A DNA stretch of 55,575 nt from Streptomyces sp. Ncost-T10-10d (GTDB lineage: Bacteria > Actinomycetota > Actinomycetes > Streptomycetales > Streptomycetaceae). Below the pieces are notes generated by a model. The model saw only the letters and a program-made list of their open reading frames with translations, searched no databases and was not told the origin of the DNA. Positions 26,206-35,314 of this stretch are shown one piece after another. The first letter of the stretch is position 1. Every line of letters starts with the position of its first letter. The DNA lies in NCBI RefSeq assembly GCF_900091955.1, contig NZ_FMDF01000134.1:1-55575 (forward strand). Reading direction: 5' to 3'. Made by a program: the position numbers and the translations under genes.

Positions 26206-27877
26206 CGCGGGCGACGCGTGGAGCGCCGTGGAACGGGAGGCGGACGGCAGCCCCCGTGTCATCGTGATCGGTGCCGGCGTCGCCGGAATGTCCACCGGAT
26301 GTTACGCGCAGATGAACGGGATGCGGTCCCGAATCTTCGAAAAGCATGTGCTGCCCGGGGGCTGCTGCACGGCCTGGTCGCGCGACGGCTACATCTTCGA
26401 CTACTGCATCGAGTGGCTGATCGGCACGGCCGCCGGCAACGACGCCCACCAGGTGTGGCGCGAACTGGGGGCGCTCGACGGCAAGACCATCACCAACTTC
26501 GAGATGTTCAACCGAGTCGTCGACGAGACCGGCCGGTCAGTGGTCTTCTTCAACGACCCGGACCGGTTGGAGCGACACCTGCTCGATCTCTCGCCCGCCG
26601 ACGCCCGGCTGATCCACTCGTTCTGCCGAGACCTGAGGCGATTCATCGATATCGAGCTGTACCCGTTCCTGACCGCCCCCGACCTGCGGACCGTTCGGGA
26701 AAGAGCGGCGACGCTGCGCACGGTCCTGCCCGCGTTCCGTCTGTTCTGGCGTACGGCGGCGACACCGATGCACCGGTTCGCCGACCGGTTCCAGGACCCG
26801 CTGCTGCGGCGGGCGTTCCGCAACATCTTCTTCCAGGACCCGGAGGGCTTCCCGCTGCTGCCGTACCTGTTCAACATGGCCAGCGCCCACCACCACAACG
26901 CCGGTTTCCCGCAAGGAGGTTCGCTGGGCCTGGCTCGGTCGATCGAGGAGCGGTACAAGGCGCTGGGCGGTGAGATCAGCTACCGGGCACGGGTCGAACG
27001 GATCCTTGTCGAGGACGGGCGTGCCGTCGGCATCGAACTGCGCAACGGCAGACGGTACTACGCCGACCATGTCGTCTCGGCCTGTGACGGCCACACCACG
27101 ATCCACGGACTCCTGCAGGGTCGGTTCACCGGTCCGCGGATCGACAAGCTGTACAACGACCTGCTGCATCGTCCGGGCACCCTGTTCCCCGCGGTGGTCT
27201 CGGCCTTCGTCGGCGTCCGGGGCGACCTCGGCCCCGACCGGGCGCACAGCACCACGTACCTGCTGTCTTCCGAGGACGCCGCCCAACTGCCCGGCGCACT
27301 GCAGAGCAGTCTGGTGGTCCAGTTGCGCTCCCACTACTCGGACGGATTCGCCCCGCCCGGAAGGTCGGTGGTCCACTGCACCTACTTCAGCGACTTCGCC
27401 TACTGGAACGCGCTGCGCGCCGTCGACCGCCAGGAGTACCGGGCGAAGAAGCGTCAAGTGGCCGACTTCGTAAGGAACTTCCTGGAACGCCGCCTGCCTG
27501 GCACGGCCGAGCGCATCGAGCTGGTCGATGTTGCTTCCCCGGCGACGACCCGCCGCTACACGGGCAACCACGACGGCTCCATCCTGGCCTGGAAGGCGTT
27601 CTCCGAGGCCGACGACATCGCGGCCAAGCTGGTGGGCAAGGACCGCATGCGCCTGCCCGGCCTGCGCGGATTCTCCATGGCCGGGCAGTGGGTCGGCATG
27701 GGCGGCCTGATCCGTGCCGCGTCGACCGGCCGCTTCGTCATCCAGTACCTCTGCGACGAGCTGGGACGCGGGTTCACGGCGTCCGAGAGCCAGGGCGACG
27801 AGCCATGGCATCCCGGAAAGCTGGGCCGTCTGCCACAGCTCGACAGATGGTCCGCGCGCGGGGACACCCGTACATGA
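26195..27877 (+). CDS. ftdC: FAD-dependent oxidoreductase (phytoene dehydrogenase-like), PTM cyclisation
   Basis: A 560-residue flavoenzyme starting at ATG 26195, overlapping the end of the PKS-NRPS gene by 11 bp. The dinucleotide-binding motif VIVIGAGVAGMSTG lies at about residues 26-39, followed by LPGGCCTAW as in carotenoid desaturases. The C-terminal FAD motif region has MAGQWVGMGGLIRAASTGR. In PTM pathways these enzymes drive reductive ring closure between the two polyene arms. This copy and the next are paralogues sharing the GGCCTAW and YTGN-DG blocks. Having two FAD enzymes plus an MDR dehydrogenase is the set associated with 5-5-6 carbocycles, so that ring pattern is the inference here. 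Confidence 0.9.
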   Translation: MTGDAGDAWSAVEREADGSPRVIVIGAGVAGMSTGCYAQMNGMRSRIFEKHVLPGGCCTAWSRDGYIFDYCIEWLIGTAAGNDAHQVWRELGALDGKTITNFEMFNRVVDETGRSVVFFNDPDRLERHLLDLSPADARLIHSFCRDLRRFIDIELYPFLTAPDLRTVRERAATLRTVLPAFRLFWRTAATPMHRFADRFQDPLLRRAFRNIFFQDPEGFPLLPYLFNMASAHHHNAGFPQGGSLGLARSIEERYKALGGEISYRARVERILVEDGRAVGIELRNGRRYYADHVVSACDGHTTIHGLLQGRFTGPRIDKLYNDLLHRPGTLFPAVVSAFVGVRGDLGPDRAHSTTYLLSSEDAAQLPGALQSSLVVQLRSHYSDGFAPPGRSVVHCTYFSDFAYWNALRAVDRQEYRAKKRQVADFVRNFLERRLPGTAERIELVDVASPATTRRYTGNHDGSILAWKAFSEADDIAAKLVGKDRMRLPGLRGFSMAGQWVGMGGLIRAASTGRFVIQYLCDELGRGFTASESQGDEPWHPGKLGRLPQLDRWSARGDTRT

Positions 27878-29622
27878 ACACCGAGGAGAGCAGGTTCGTG
27901 TCGCGTTCCGAACGACAGTCGATGATCATCATCGGCGCAGGGCTCGGCGGTCTGTCCACCGGCTGCTACGCCCGGATGAACGGCTATCGCACCCATGTCC
28001 TGGAGATGCATGAACTGCCGGGCGGCTGCTGCACTGCCTGGGACCGCGGCGACTTCACCCTGGACCCCTGTGTCAGCTGGCTCCTCGGCAGCGGCCCCGG
28101 CAATGAGATGCACCAGATCTGGCTGGAGCTGGGCGCGTTGCAGGGCAAGGAGGTACGGCATTTCGACGTGTTCAACGTCGTGCGCGGCCGGTGCGGCCGG
28201 GCCGTTTACTTCTACTCCGACCCCGACCGGCTCCAGGCCCATCTGACGGACATCTCGCCCGCCGACTCCGCTGCGATCCGGGACTTCTGCAAGCAACTGC
28301 GCGCCTTCCGCAAATGCCTCGCCGTCTATCCGTTCCTCAAACCGGTCGGCCTGATGCCGACACTCGAACGATGGCGGATGCTGGCTTCCTTCCTCCCGTA
28401 CTTCAACGTCGTGCGCAAATCCATCAGCGTACTGATGACCGACTACTCGGCGAGGTTCAAGGACCCCCTGCTGCGTGAGGCGTTCAACTTCATCCTGTAC
28501 GAGAAGCATCCGGCGTTCCCGGTGCTGCCGTTCCACTTCCAGCTCGCCTCGCACGCGAACCTCTCCGCGGGCGTCCCCGAGGGCGGATCGCTCGGACTGG
28601 CCGAGTCCATCGAGCGCCGCTACCGCAGGCTGGGCGGCCGGGTGACCTACAACGCCAAGGTCGAAAAGGTGCTGGTCGAGGACGATCGTGCGGTCGGGGT
28701 ACGGCTGAGCGACGGAAGCGAACTGCACGCCGACATCGTCGTCTCGGCCTGCGACGGCCGCACCACGATGATGGATCTGCTCGGTGGCCGCTACCTCAAC
28801 GAGGCCTACCACCGCCTCTACACCCGGACCATCCGTGAACCCGGCATGGTGTTCCCCGGATACTTCACACTCTTCCTCGGCCTCCGCAGGGACTTCCCCG
28901 ACGCCGACCCCTGCACGACCTATCTGCTCGACGAAGCGGAAGCGGCAGGCCTGACCGGCATACGTCACCCGAGCATCAACGTCCAGTTCCGCAGCAGGCA
29001 CTACCCGGAACTCTCCCCGCGTGGGACGAGCATCGCGTACGTCACCTACTTCTGCGACATCGCCCCCTGGCGGGCTCTGGACGAAGGACCGGAGCAGGCG
29101 ACGCGGACCCGCGGCGGCCAGGAACTCCACACGCTGCCGGTACGCCACGGCCGCGGGTACTACGCGGCCAAGCGGCAGGCCCGCGACGTACTCGTCGCAT
29201 TCCTGGAACGGCGTCACCCCGGCATCGCGGACGCGATCGCCGTGCGCGATGTGTCGAGCCCGCTCACGCAGGTCCGCTACACGGGCAACTACGACGGCAC
29301 GGTGCTCGGGTGGCAGCCGTTCGTGGAGAGCGGGGAGACGTTGGAGACGCTCATCAAGAAGCACGGCCCCGGCCTGCCGGGACTGCGGAACTTCTACCAG
29401 TCCGGCGTATGGGCGACGACGGGCGGCCTGATCCGCGCGGCGGCGGCTGGCCGGCACGTCATGCAGTTCATCTGCCGGGACGACGGCCGGACCTTCACCG
29501 CGTCCGTCGACGAGAGCGGGCCGCCCCCCACCCATCTGGTCGTTCCGGTGGGGCCCCGACCGGACGCGCAGTCCGTCATGGGGGACCGCTCGTCTCCTGT
29601 GGAGAGAAAGGGAATGGGATGA
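27874..29622 (+). CDS. ftdD: FAD-dependent oxidoreductase (phytoene dehydrogenase-like), second copy
   Basis: A 582-residue paralogue of the preceding protein, beginning in an ATGA overlap at 27874-27877. An alternative GTG at 27898 has a better AGGAG spacing, so the N-terminus may be eight residues shorter. It carries IIIGAGLGGLSTG, LPGGCCTAWDRGD and a C-terminal GVWATTGGLIRAAAAGR. In characterised clusters the pair act in sequence to close the first and second five-membered rings. The extension before the stop (about 30 residues, Pro-rich) has no domain character. The next gene overlaps it by four bases, so translation of ftdB to ftdE is coupled. Confidence 0.9.
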   Translation: MNTEESRFVSRSERQSMIIIGAGLGGLSTGCYARMNGYRTHVLEMHELPGGCCTAWDRGDFTLDPCVSWLLGSGPGNEMHQIWLELGALQGKEVRHFDVFNVVRGRCGRAVYFYSDPDRLQAHLTDISPADSAAIRDFCKQLRAFRKCLAVYPFLKPVGLMPTLERWRMLASFLPYFNVVRKSISVLMTDYSARFKDPLLREAFNFILYEKHPAFPVLPFHFQLASHANLSAGVPEGGSLGLAESIERRYRRLGGRVTYNAKVEKVLVEDDRAVGVRLSDGSELHADIVVSACDGRTTMMDLLGGRYLNEAYHRLYTRTIREPGMVFPGYFTLFLGLRRDFPDADPCTTYLLDEAEAAGLTGIRHPSINVQFRSRHYPELSPRGTSIAYVTYFCDIAPWRALDEGPEQATRTRGGQELHTLPVRHGRGYYAAKRQARDVLVAFLERRHPGIADAIAVRDVSSPLTQVRYTGNYDGTVLGWQPFVESGETLETLIKKHGPGLPGLRNFYQSGVWATTGGLIRAAAAGRHVMQFICRDDGRTFTASVDESGPPPTHLVVPVGPRPDAQSVMGDRSSPVERKGMG

Positions 29623-30674
29623 GGGCCAGGAAATGGGTGGTACGTGAGCACATCGAAGGAGTTCCCGACGTCGAGAGGGTCTATGGGGCGGTCGAGGAGG
29701 ATCTCGACGTCGACCTCGCCCCGGACGAGATGCTGCTGAGGACGCTTTACGTATCGGTGGACCCCTACCTCCAGGGCATCGCGCTGGACACCCCTCTCGG
29801 TGCGCACATGGGCGCCGACTCGATCATGGAGGTGTTGGAAGCGGGTCCTCTGGCGGCCCACCGGCCCGGCGATCTGGTGCAGGGGTTCGGCGGCTGGCGC
29901 ACCCATCTCATCAGCAACGGTGCGGCCACCCCCTGGCAGACCGGGACGTTTCCGATGGTCTTTCCCGCCTTCCGCCGCCTGGACCCCTGCTGGTACGACG
30001 ACGCGCTTCCGCTCCCCACCGCGCTGAGTGTCATGGGCGGCCCCGGCATGACGGCCTGGGGCACCCTGACCAAGTTCATGTCGGTCCGCTCCGGCGACAC
30101 CGTCGTGATCAGTGGTGCCTCCGGCTCCGTCGGTTCGCTGGTCGGCCAGCTGGCCAAGCTCGCGGGTGCCCGCGTGGTGGGCACCACCTCGACAGCGGAG
30201 AAGGCGGAATATCTCGACGGGCTGGGATTCGACGCGGTCGTCGTCTACCGCCACGGGGACAGCTGCGAAGCGGTGCGGTCCGCTCTCACCCGGGCCGCAC
30301 CGGACGGAGTCGACAAGTACTTCGACAATCTCGGCGGCACAGTGACGGATGCCGTGTTCTCCATGCTCAATGTCGGCAGTCAGGTGGCCGTGTGCTGGCA
30401 GTGGGCCACCCAGGTCGGCCGGGAGGTCACCGGGCCACGACTGCTGCCGTACATCATGTTCCCGCGCACATCCGTGCGCGGCATCTTCTCGCTGGAATGG
30501 TTCACCGAGCAGAACTGGCGCGCACTCCACGATGAACTCGGCGGCAGGATCCGGAGGGGCGAGGTCCGCTGCGGGCACACCCTCCACCACGGCTTCGAGA
30601 ACATCCCGAACGCCTATCGGAGCCTTTACCAGGACACGGGAGCGAGCCGGGGCAAGGTGCTGGTCGAGCTCTGA
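29619..30674 (+). CDS. ftdE: MDR-family NADP-dependent alcohol dehydrogenase/enoyl reductase, PTM ring closure
   Basis: The 351-residue protein starts at ATG 29619 in an ATGA overlap, with GAAAGGGA upstream. It begins with the MDR N-terminal fold (LYVSVDPYLQGIA) and has the nucleotide-binding motif ISGASGSVGSLVGQLA (about 164-179) and DKYFDNLGGT. The Cys/His zinc ligands of classical alcohol dehydrogenases are not apparent, and the sequence resembles the zinc-free leukotriene B4 dehydrogenase/prostaglandin reductase group. Its counterpart in the ikarugamycin and frontalamide clusters reduces the intermediate with NADPH to form the last carbocycle. It ends the tightly overlapped set; ftdF follows after 82 bp. 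Confidence 0.9.
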   Translation: MRARKWVVREHIEGVPDVERVYGAVEEDLDVDLAPDEMLLRTLYVSVDPYLQGIALDTPLGAHMGADSIMEVLEAGPLAAHRPGDLVQGFGGWRTHLISNGAATPWQTGTFPMVFPAFRRLDPCWYDDALPLPTALSVMGGPGMTAWGTLTKFMSVRSGDTVVISGASGSVGSLVGQLAKLAGARVVGTTSTAEKAEYLDGLGFDAVVVYRHGDSCEAVRSALTRAAPDGVDKYFDNLGGTVTDAVFSMLNVGSQVAVCWQWATQVGREVTGPRLLPYIMFPRTSVRGIFSLEWFTEQNWRALHDELGGRIRRGEVRCGHTLHHGFENIPNAYRSLYQDTGASRGKVLVEL

Positions 30675-30756
30675 CTGCCGCTTCCCCCGAACCCCTCCTT
30701 TCAGCAGGCCCGCCCAGCCGCAGCCCCTCCCGTACCCGTACAAGCCAGGAGGTTCC

Positions 30757-31959
30757 GTGCCCCGATCCGACGACACCGACGCGATGACCGGCCCGCCATC
30801 GCTCCCTCTGCACCGTCTGAGGTTCGACCCTCCCGGACCACCCAGGCCCGTCGCGTTACCCGATGGCAGTCGGGCCTGGCTGGTGAGCCGGTACGCCGAC
30901 GTACGCATGGTCCTGACCGACACCCGATTCGGCCGCGCACAGCTCCACGCACCGGACGCCCCGTCCCTGTCGGGCGAATCCGGCCTGGTGGGCAGCCTCG
31001 ACCTGATGTTCAACCAGGACGGCGAGGACCATCTGCGCCTGCGCCGCACCCTGCGGCGTGCGTTCACGCCCAGGGCCGTCGCCCGCTGGCGGCCCTGGAT
31101 CGCATCGATCGTGGAACAGCGCCTGGACGAACTCGCCGACAGCGCACCTCCGGTGGATCTGGTGGCCCGCTTCACCCTTCCGCTCCCGGTCGAGGTGATC
31201 AGCCGACTGATGGGTCTCGACGCCCCGGCACGGGAACGGCTGCGCCACTGGAGCCAGTACGCCTTCTCCGACGGCTCCCACCCCAAGGAGGAAATGGAAT
31301 CGGCGCTGGCGGAGTTCGCCGCTTTCGGAAGCGCGCTGCTGGCCGAGCGGCGAAGCGCGCCGGGCGACGATCTGACCAGCGTGCTCGTCCGGGCGGCCGA
31401 TGACGAGGGCGGAATCCCGGAGGGGCAACTCGTCGACCTCGTGTGCGGGCTGGTGGTGGGCGGACACGACAGCACGATGACGATGCTCGGCAACTCCCTG
31501 CTCTACCTGCTCGGCGAACGGCCGGAATGCTGGCCCCGTCTCGGGGCGGACGAACAGGCCGCCGGGTCGCTGGCCGAGCGGTTGCTGCACCTGGTTCCGC
31601 TCGGCGACGACCGGGGGACCGCGCGGCACGCCGCCGCCGATACGGAGGTCGGCGGCGTGACCATCCCGGCGGGCTCGGTGGTTCTCGCCGACTGCGGCAT
31701 GGCCAACCGCGACCCCGATGTGTTCCCGGCCCGGCAGTTCGACGACCTGTTCGCTCCTCTGGAGGCCCCCACTCTGTCGTTCGGAGCCGGCCCGCACTAC
31801 TGCCTGGGCGCCTGGCTGGCCCGGCTCGAACTCCAACTGTCCCTGCACCGGCTCGCCGCCCGCTTCCCCGGCCTCCGGCTTGCGCGACCCGCCCACGCAG
31901 TGGAGTGGCGGCGCGGCACCACATCCCGCAGTCCCCAGCGGATCACAGTCACCTGGTAG
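30757..31959 (+). CDS. ftdF: Cytochrome P450 of the PTM locus, lacking the ExxR motif
   Basis: 400 residues from GTG 30757 with a perfect AGGAGG four bases before it. The heme loop FGAGPHYCLG (about 344-353) is intact and the I-helix reads GGHDST. In the K-helix the sequence is AERLLHLVPL where bacterial P450s normally have VEELLRxxP. Both residues of ExxR are thus replaced (Arg and His). A similar loss is known in Streptomyces CYP156/CYP157 families. PTM-locus P450s add hydroxyl, epoxide or ketone groups to the finished macrolactam, so this enzyme would be a late tailoring step. Redox partners are not encoded beside it. Confidence 0.88.
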   Translation: MPRSDDTDAMTGPPSLPLHRLRFDPPGPPRPVALPDGSRAWLVSRYADVRMVLTDTRFGRAQLHAPDAPSLSGESGLVGSLDLMFNQDGEDHLRLRRTLRRAFTPRAVARWRPWIASIVEQRLDELADSAPPVDLVARFTLPLPVEVISRLMGLDAPARERLRHWSQYAFSDGSHPKEEMESALAEFAAFGSALLAERRSAPGDDLTSVLVRAADDEGGIPEGQLVDLVCGLVVGGHDSTMTMLGNSLLYLLGERPECWPRLGADEQAAGSLAERLLHLVPLGDDRGTARHAAADTEVGGVTIPAGSVVLADCGMANRDPDVFPARQFDDLFAPLEAPTLSFGAGPHYCLGAWLARLELQLSLHRLAARFPGLRLARPAHAVEWRRGTTSRSPQRITVTW

Positions 31960-32047
31960 AAGGACGACATCCGCGCCGCCGACCGGGGGAGCCGGCCCAC
32001 GTACGGCCCGCTGGCTCTGTGCAGGTGCCCTCAGGGTGTGCGCCCGC

Positions 32048-33337
32048 TCAGTGCAGGTGCACCGGCAGCGATTCGATGCCGTAGACGATCGACAGCTTGC
32101 GGAAGGCCAGGTCCTGGGGCGGGACGGCGAGGCGCATCCGGGGAAACCGCCGCGCCAGGGCCGGGTAGGCGGAGCGCAGTTCCATGCGCGCCAGTTCGGC
32201 GCCGATGCAGCGGTGGATTCCGTAGCCGAAGGCGAGATGCCCTGAGGTGTTGCGGTGCGGGTCGAAGCGCCCGTCGTCCATGACGTACGACGCGTCGCGG
32301 TTGGCACTGCTCAGTGAACAGAGCACCATGTCGCCCCGGGGAATGACCACCCCCGCTATCTCTATGTCCTCGCGGGCGAATCGTGGGAAGGCGATCTGCA
32401 CCGCGGAGAGGTAGCGCAGCACTTCCTCGACGAACGGTGCGGCCATCGCGTCATCCGTGCGTATTCGCTCGAAGACGTCCTTGTCCTGAAGCAACACGAG
32501 GGAGCCGAGGGCAATCGTGCTGGCGGTCGTCTCGAACCCGCCGGTGAGCACGCCGTCGGCGAGGCCCGCGAGTTCCTCGTCGTCGACGCTGTCGCCGTGC
32601 TCCTTCACGATCATGCCGAGCAGTCCGTCGCCCGGTTCCTCGCGCTGCATCTTGACCACATTCCTGAAGTACGCCAGCGACTCCGACATGGCGCCGAAGG
32701 GTGCGGTCGTCCCACCGAAGAGGTCGAAGCGGTCCATGGCCAACTGCTGGAAGTCCTGGCGGTCCTCGTAGGGAACGCCGAGCAGCTCACAGATCGTGAG
32801 CGAGGGGATCGGCAGCGCGAACTCCTGCACCAGATCGACCGGGCCCTGACGGGCCTCCATCGCGTCGAGGCGCTCCTCGACGATGGCATCGATCCTGGGG
32901 GTGAGGCGACGCAGCCGGCGCATCGTGAATTCCGGGGTCAGGATGCGGCGCAGCCGCGTATGCACGGGAGGGTCGCTGAACCCGAGCCCGCCGGGGCTCT
33001 GCTCCGCTGCGACCCCGGCGTTCGTGGCGAGGTGGGCGAAGTCGGTGCTGAACCCGTCGGCCGATCCCAGGACGGCTTTCGACTCCTCGTAGCCGGTGAC
33101 CACCCAGGCGTCCATACCGAACGGCAGCGAGACCTTGGACACCGGCGCCTTCGCCCGGAGCCCGGCCAGCTTGTCCACCGGGTCCAGGCCATCCCTGCGC
33201 AGCAGCATCAGCAGGTCTTCGGGCAGCAGCCTGATCGTGGAAGAACCGATCCCGTACTTCTGGATCCTGGACAGATAGGTGCGCCCGAACCGGGCGGTGA
33301 TACGAGAACGGAACGTCGTCCTCAACGTGCACTCCAT
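32048..33337 (-). CDS. Cytochrome P450
   Basis: About 429 residues from ATG 33337; an in-frame ATG at 33373 is also possible and neither has a clear ribosome site. It carries all P450 landmarks: GGFETT in the I-helix, VEEVLRYL (ExxR present), and FGYGIHRCIGAELAR at the heme cysteine. The sequence is of the soluble bacterial class. It converges on ftdF with only 88 bp between them, so it may be an extra PTM tailoring enzyme, or may just be a neighbour. The ferredoxin-reductase fragment immediately upstream (33571-33720) on the same strand could once have been its electron donor. Confidence 0.9.
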   Translation of the reverse strand: MECTLRTTFRSRITARFGRTYLSRIQKYGIGSSTIRLLPEDLLMLLRRDGLDPVDKLAGLRAKAPVSKVSLPFGMDAWVVTGYEESKAVLGSADGFSTDFAHLATNAGVAAEQSPGGLGFSDPPVHTRLRRILTPEFTMRRLRRLTPRIDAIVEERLDAMEARQGPVDLVQEFALPIPSLTICELLGVPYEDRQDFQQLAMDRFDLFGGTTAPFGAMSESLAYFRNVVKMQREEPGDGLLGMIVKEHGDSVDDEELAGLADGVLTGGFETTASTIALGSLVLLQDKDVFERIRTDDAMAAPFVEEVLRYLSAVQIAFPRFAREDIEIAGVVIPRGDMVLCSLSSANRDASYVMDDGRFDPHRNTSGHLAFGYGIHRCIGAELARMELRSAYPALARRFPRMRLAVPPQDLAFRKLSIVYGIESLPVHLH

Positions 33338-33570
33338 TAGTCGTCGCGCGGTCCGCACACACGGTGCGGACATGAGAAGGCTTTGCAGTAGTCATGGACA
33401 CGGACATTGGCCGGCGCCAACACGGTTTGCGCCGAGAGACGTTGTGTCGCAGGGCAGGAGCCGGAAGAGCGCTGGTAGCACACGGTAGCTGAGCGGACGG
33501 AGTGGGCAGTCGGCATGTCTTCGAAGCCAGGACCGGCCGACCGCCGCTGCATCCGCTGCCGGGCGTGTTC

Positions 33571-33720
33571 ACCGGCCACCGGAAGCCGGTCGATCAGCGT
33601 GACTTCGGCATCGGTGTGCAACAGCAGTTCTTCGGCCGCGTACATGCCTGCCGGGCCCGTGCCGACGACCGCGACCCGGTGCCGCGCGGGCCTACCCCCG
33701 TAGAGAATCCGCTCGATCGC
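33571..33720 (-). pseudogene. Fragment of an FprA-type ferredoxin-NADP reductase
   Basis: Fifty codons read AIERILYGGRPARH followed by RVAVVGTGPAGMYAAEELL and TLIDRLPVAG, the FAD-binding N-terminus of adrenodoxin-reductase-like enzymes. After PVAG the family continues with GLVRYGVAP, but here the sequence becomes unrelated. On the other side no start codon is found. The piece is therefore a remnant cut at both ends, lying upstream of the minus-strand P450 gene. Confidence 0.65.
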
Positions 33721-33816
33721 CCCCGGCTGCCCAGGCTTTCGTCCCCCTCGGCCACGGTGCTGGCGAACCGCTACGTCACACTGGTGTTCCCGTCACCGTA
33801 CGAGCGAGGCGACCCG

Positions 33817-35055
33817 ATGGCTTTGCAGTTCAGCGCCACCAACCCCGAGCACCCCGCCTTCCTACTCGAACTGCCCTGGCACCTGCCGCTCGAAGAGTGG
33901 CCGGAGAAGCATCTGGTGACGCTGCCGCGCGGCATCTCCCGCCACGTTGTGCGCTATGCCCGAGCGGGGGCCGACGTGGTGGCGGTCAAGGAGCTTGCCG
34001 AACGGCCGGCGGTGCGCGAGTACGAGCTGCTGCGTACCCTTGCCCGGCTCGGGATACCCGCGGTGGACCCACTCGCGGTGGTCACCGGGCGCACCGGCAG
34101 CGACGGGGAACCGCTGGAGCCGGTGCTGATCACCCGTCACCTCAACGGGTCCCTCCCCTATCGCTTGATGTTCGAGACGACAATGCGCCCCACCACGGTG
34201 CACCGGCTCATGGACGCACTCGCCGTGCTGCTGGTCCGGCTGCACCTGGCGGGGTTCGCCTGGGGCGACTGCTCTCTGTCGAACACACTCTTCCGCCGGG
34301 ACGCCGGCGCATACGCCGCCTACCTCGTAGATGCGGAGACCGGCGATGTGCACAGCCGACTCAGCACAGGGCAGCGTGAGTACGACATCGATCTGGCCCG
34401 GGTGAACATCAGCGGAGAGATGCTCGACCTGGAGGCCGCGGGCGCGCTTCATCCCTCGGTGGACCCGATCGCGTTCGGAGCGGAGATCTGCCAGCGGTAC
34501 GAGGAGCTCTGGAAGGAACTGACCCGCACTTCGGTCTATCCGGCCGGCAAGTACCACTACATCGAACGTCGCGTGCGCAGGCTCAATGATCTCGGCTTCG
34601 ACGTAGCCGAGATGCAGATCGTCAACTCCCCGAACGGAGACTCGATCACTTTCGTCCCCAAGGTTGTCGACGCAGGCCATCATCAGCGTCAGCTGCTGCG
34701 CCTGACCGGACTCGATGCCGAGGAGAACCAGGCCCGGCGACTCCTCAATGACCTCGAGAGCTGGATGGCGACCCAGGAGGACTACGCGCCGGGCGACCCG
34801 CTCGGCGCCCGTGCGGAGGTGCTTGCCCACCGCTGGGTCCGCGAGGTGTTCAGGCCCACGGTGCGCGCAGTTCCGCAGGATCTCCGGGGCTCCCTGGACC
34901 CGGCAGAGCTCTATCACGAGCTGTTGGAACACCGCTGGTACATGTCCGAGCGGGCGCAGCAGGACGTCGGTCTGGAGGCGGCCGTGGCGGACTTCAGCAC
35001 CACCGTTCTTCCCGGGCGAGACACCGAAGCGCAGACAATGAGCGATTCTCCGTAA
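33817..35055 (+). CDS. DUF4032 domain protein
   Basis: A 412-residue soluble protein starting at ATG 33817 (GAGG 9 bases upstream). The N-terminal half is a kinase-like fold with VVAVKELAERPAVREYELLRTL, resembling the ATP-binding Lys and helix C Glu, and LHLAGFAWGDCSLSNTLF in place of the catalytic loop (Asp and Asn present). YLVDAETGDV follows at the metal-binding position. The C-terminal half is the DUF4032 region (FGAEICQRYEELWKELT, HRWYMSERAQQDVGL). The family is annotated as lipopolysaccharide-kinase-like but no substrate is established. It is widely conserved in actinobacteria and is not an obvious member of either biosynthetic locus. Confidence 0.85.
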   Translation: MALQFSATNPEHPAFLLELPWHLPLEEWPEKHLVTLPRGISRHVVRYARAGADVVAVKELAERPAVREYELLRTLARLGIPAVDPLAVVTGRTGSDGEPLEPVLITRHLNGSLPYRLMFETTMRPTTVHRLMDALAVLLVRLHLAGFAWGDCSLSNTLFRRDAGAYAAYLVDAETGDVHSRLSTGQREYDIDLARVNISGEMLDLEAAGALHPSVDPIAFGAEICQRYEELWKELTRTSVYPAGKYHYIERRVRRLNDLGFDVAEMQIVNSPNGDSITFVPKVVDAGHHQRQLLRLTGLDAEENQARRLLNDLESWMATQEDYAPGDPLGARAEVLAHRWVREVFRPTVRAVPQDLRGSLDPAELYHELLEHRWYMSERAQQDVGLEAAVADFSTTVLPGRDTEAQTMSDSP

Positions 35056-35314
35056 CCTGCGTGAGTCCGTCCACCGAGCCCGACGTGCACGTCCTCGGCT
35101 GTCCGGCGTAGGCGTCACACACCCCGGGTGTCGCCGCGCCCACGTGCGTCAACCCGCGTCGGCCGAATCGGTCGGGCCCGTGAGGGCCGGAAGCGGGCGG
35201 GCCCCGTGCTCGGGCCGACTTGCTCCGGGCCGGCTCGCACCACCCTGCCCAAAGGCCCCTGCACGCTGTGCCGGACTGCTCGCCCAGCGTGTGCGGAGGG
35301 TGTACAAAGAAGGC

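Noticed and set aside
15767..31959. Calling the PTM locus a previously undescribed system
   Set aside because: Gene content and order fit a known family of biosynthetic clusters; only details such as the altered P450 and the operator look new.
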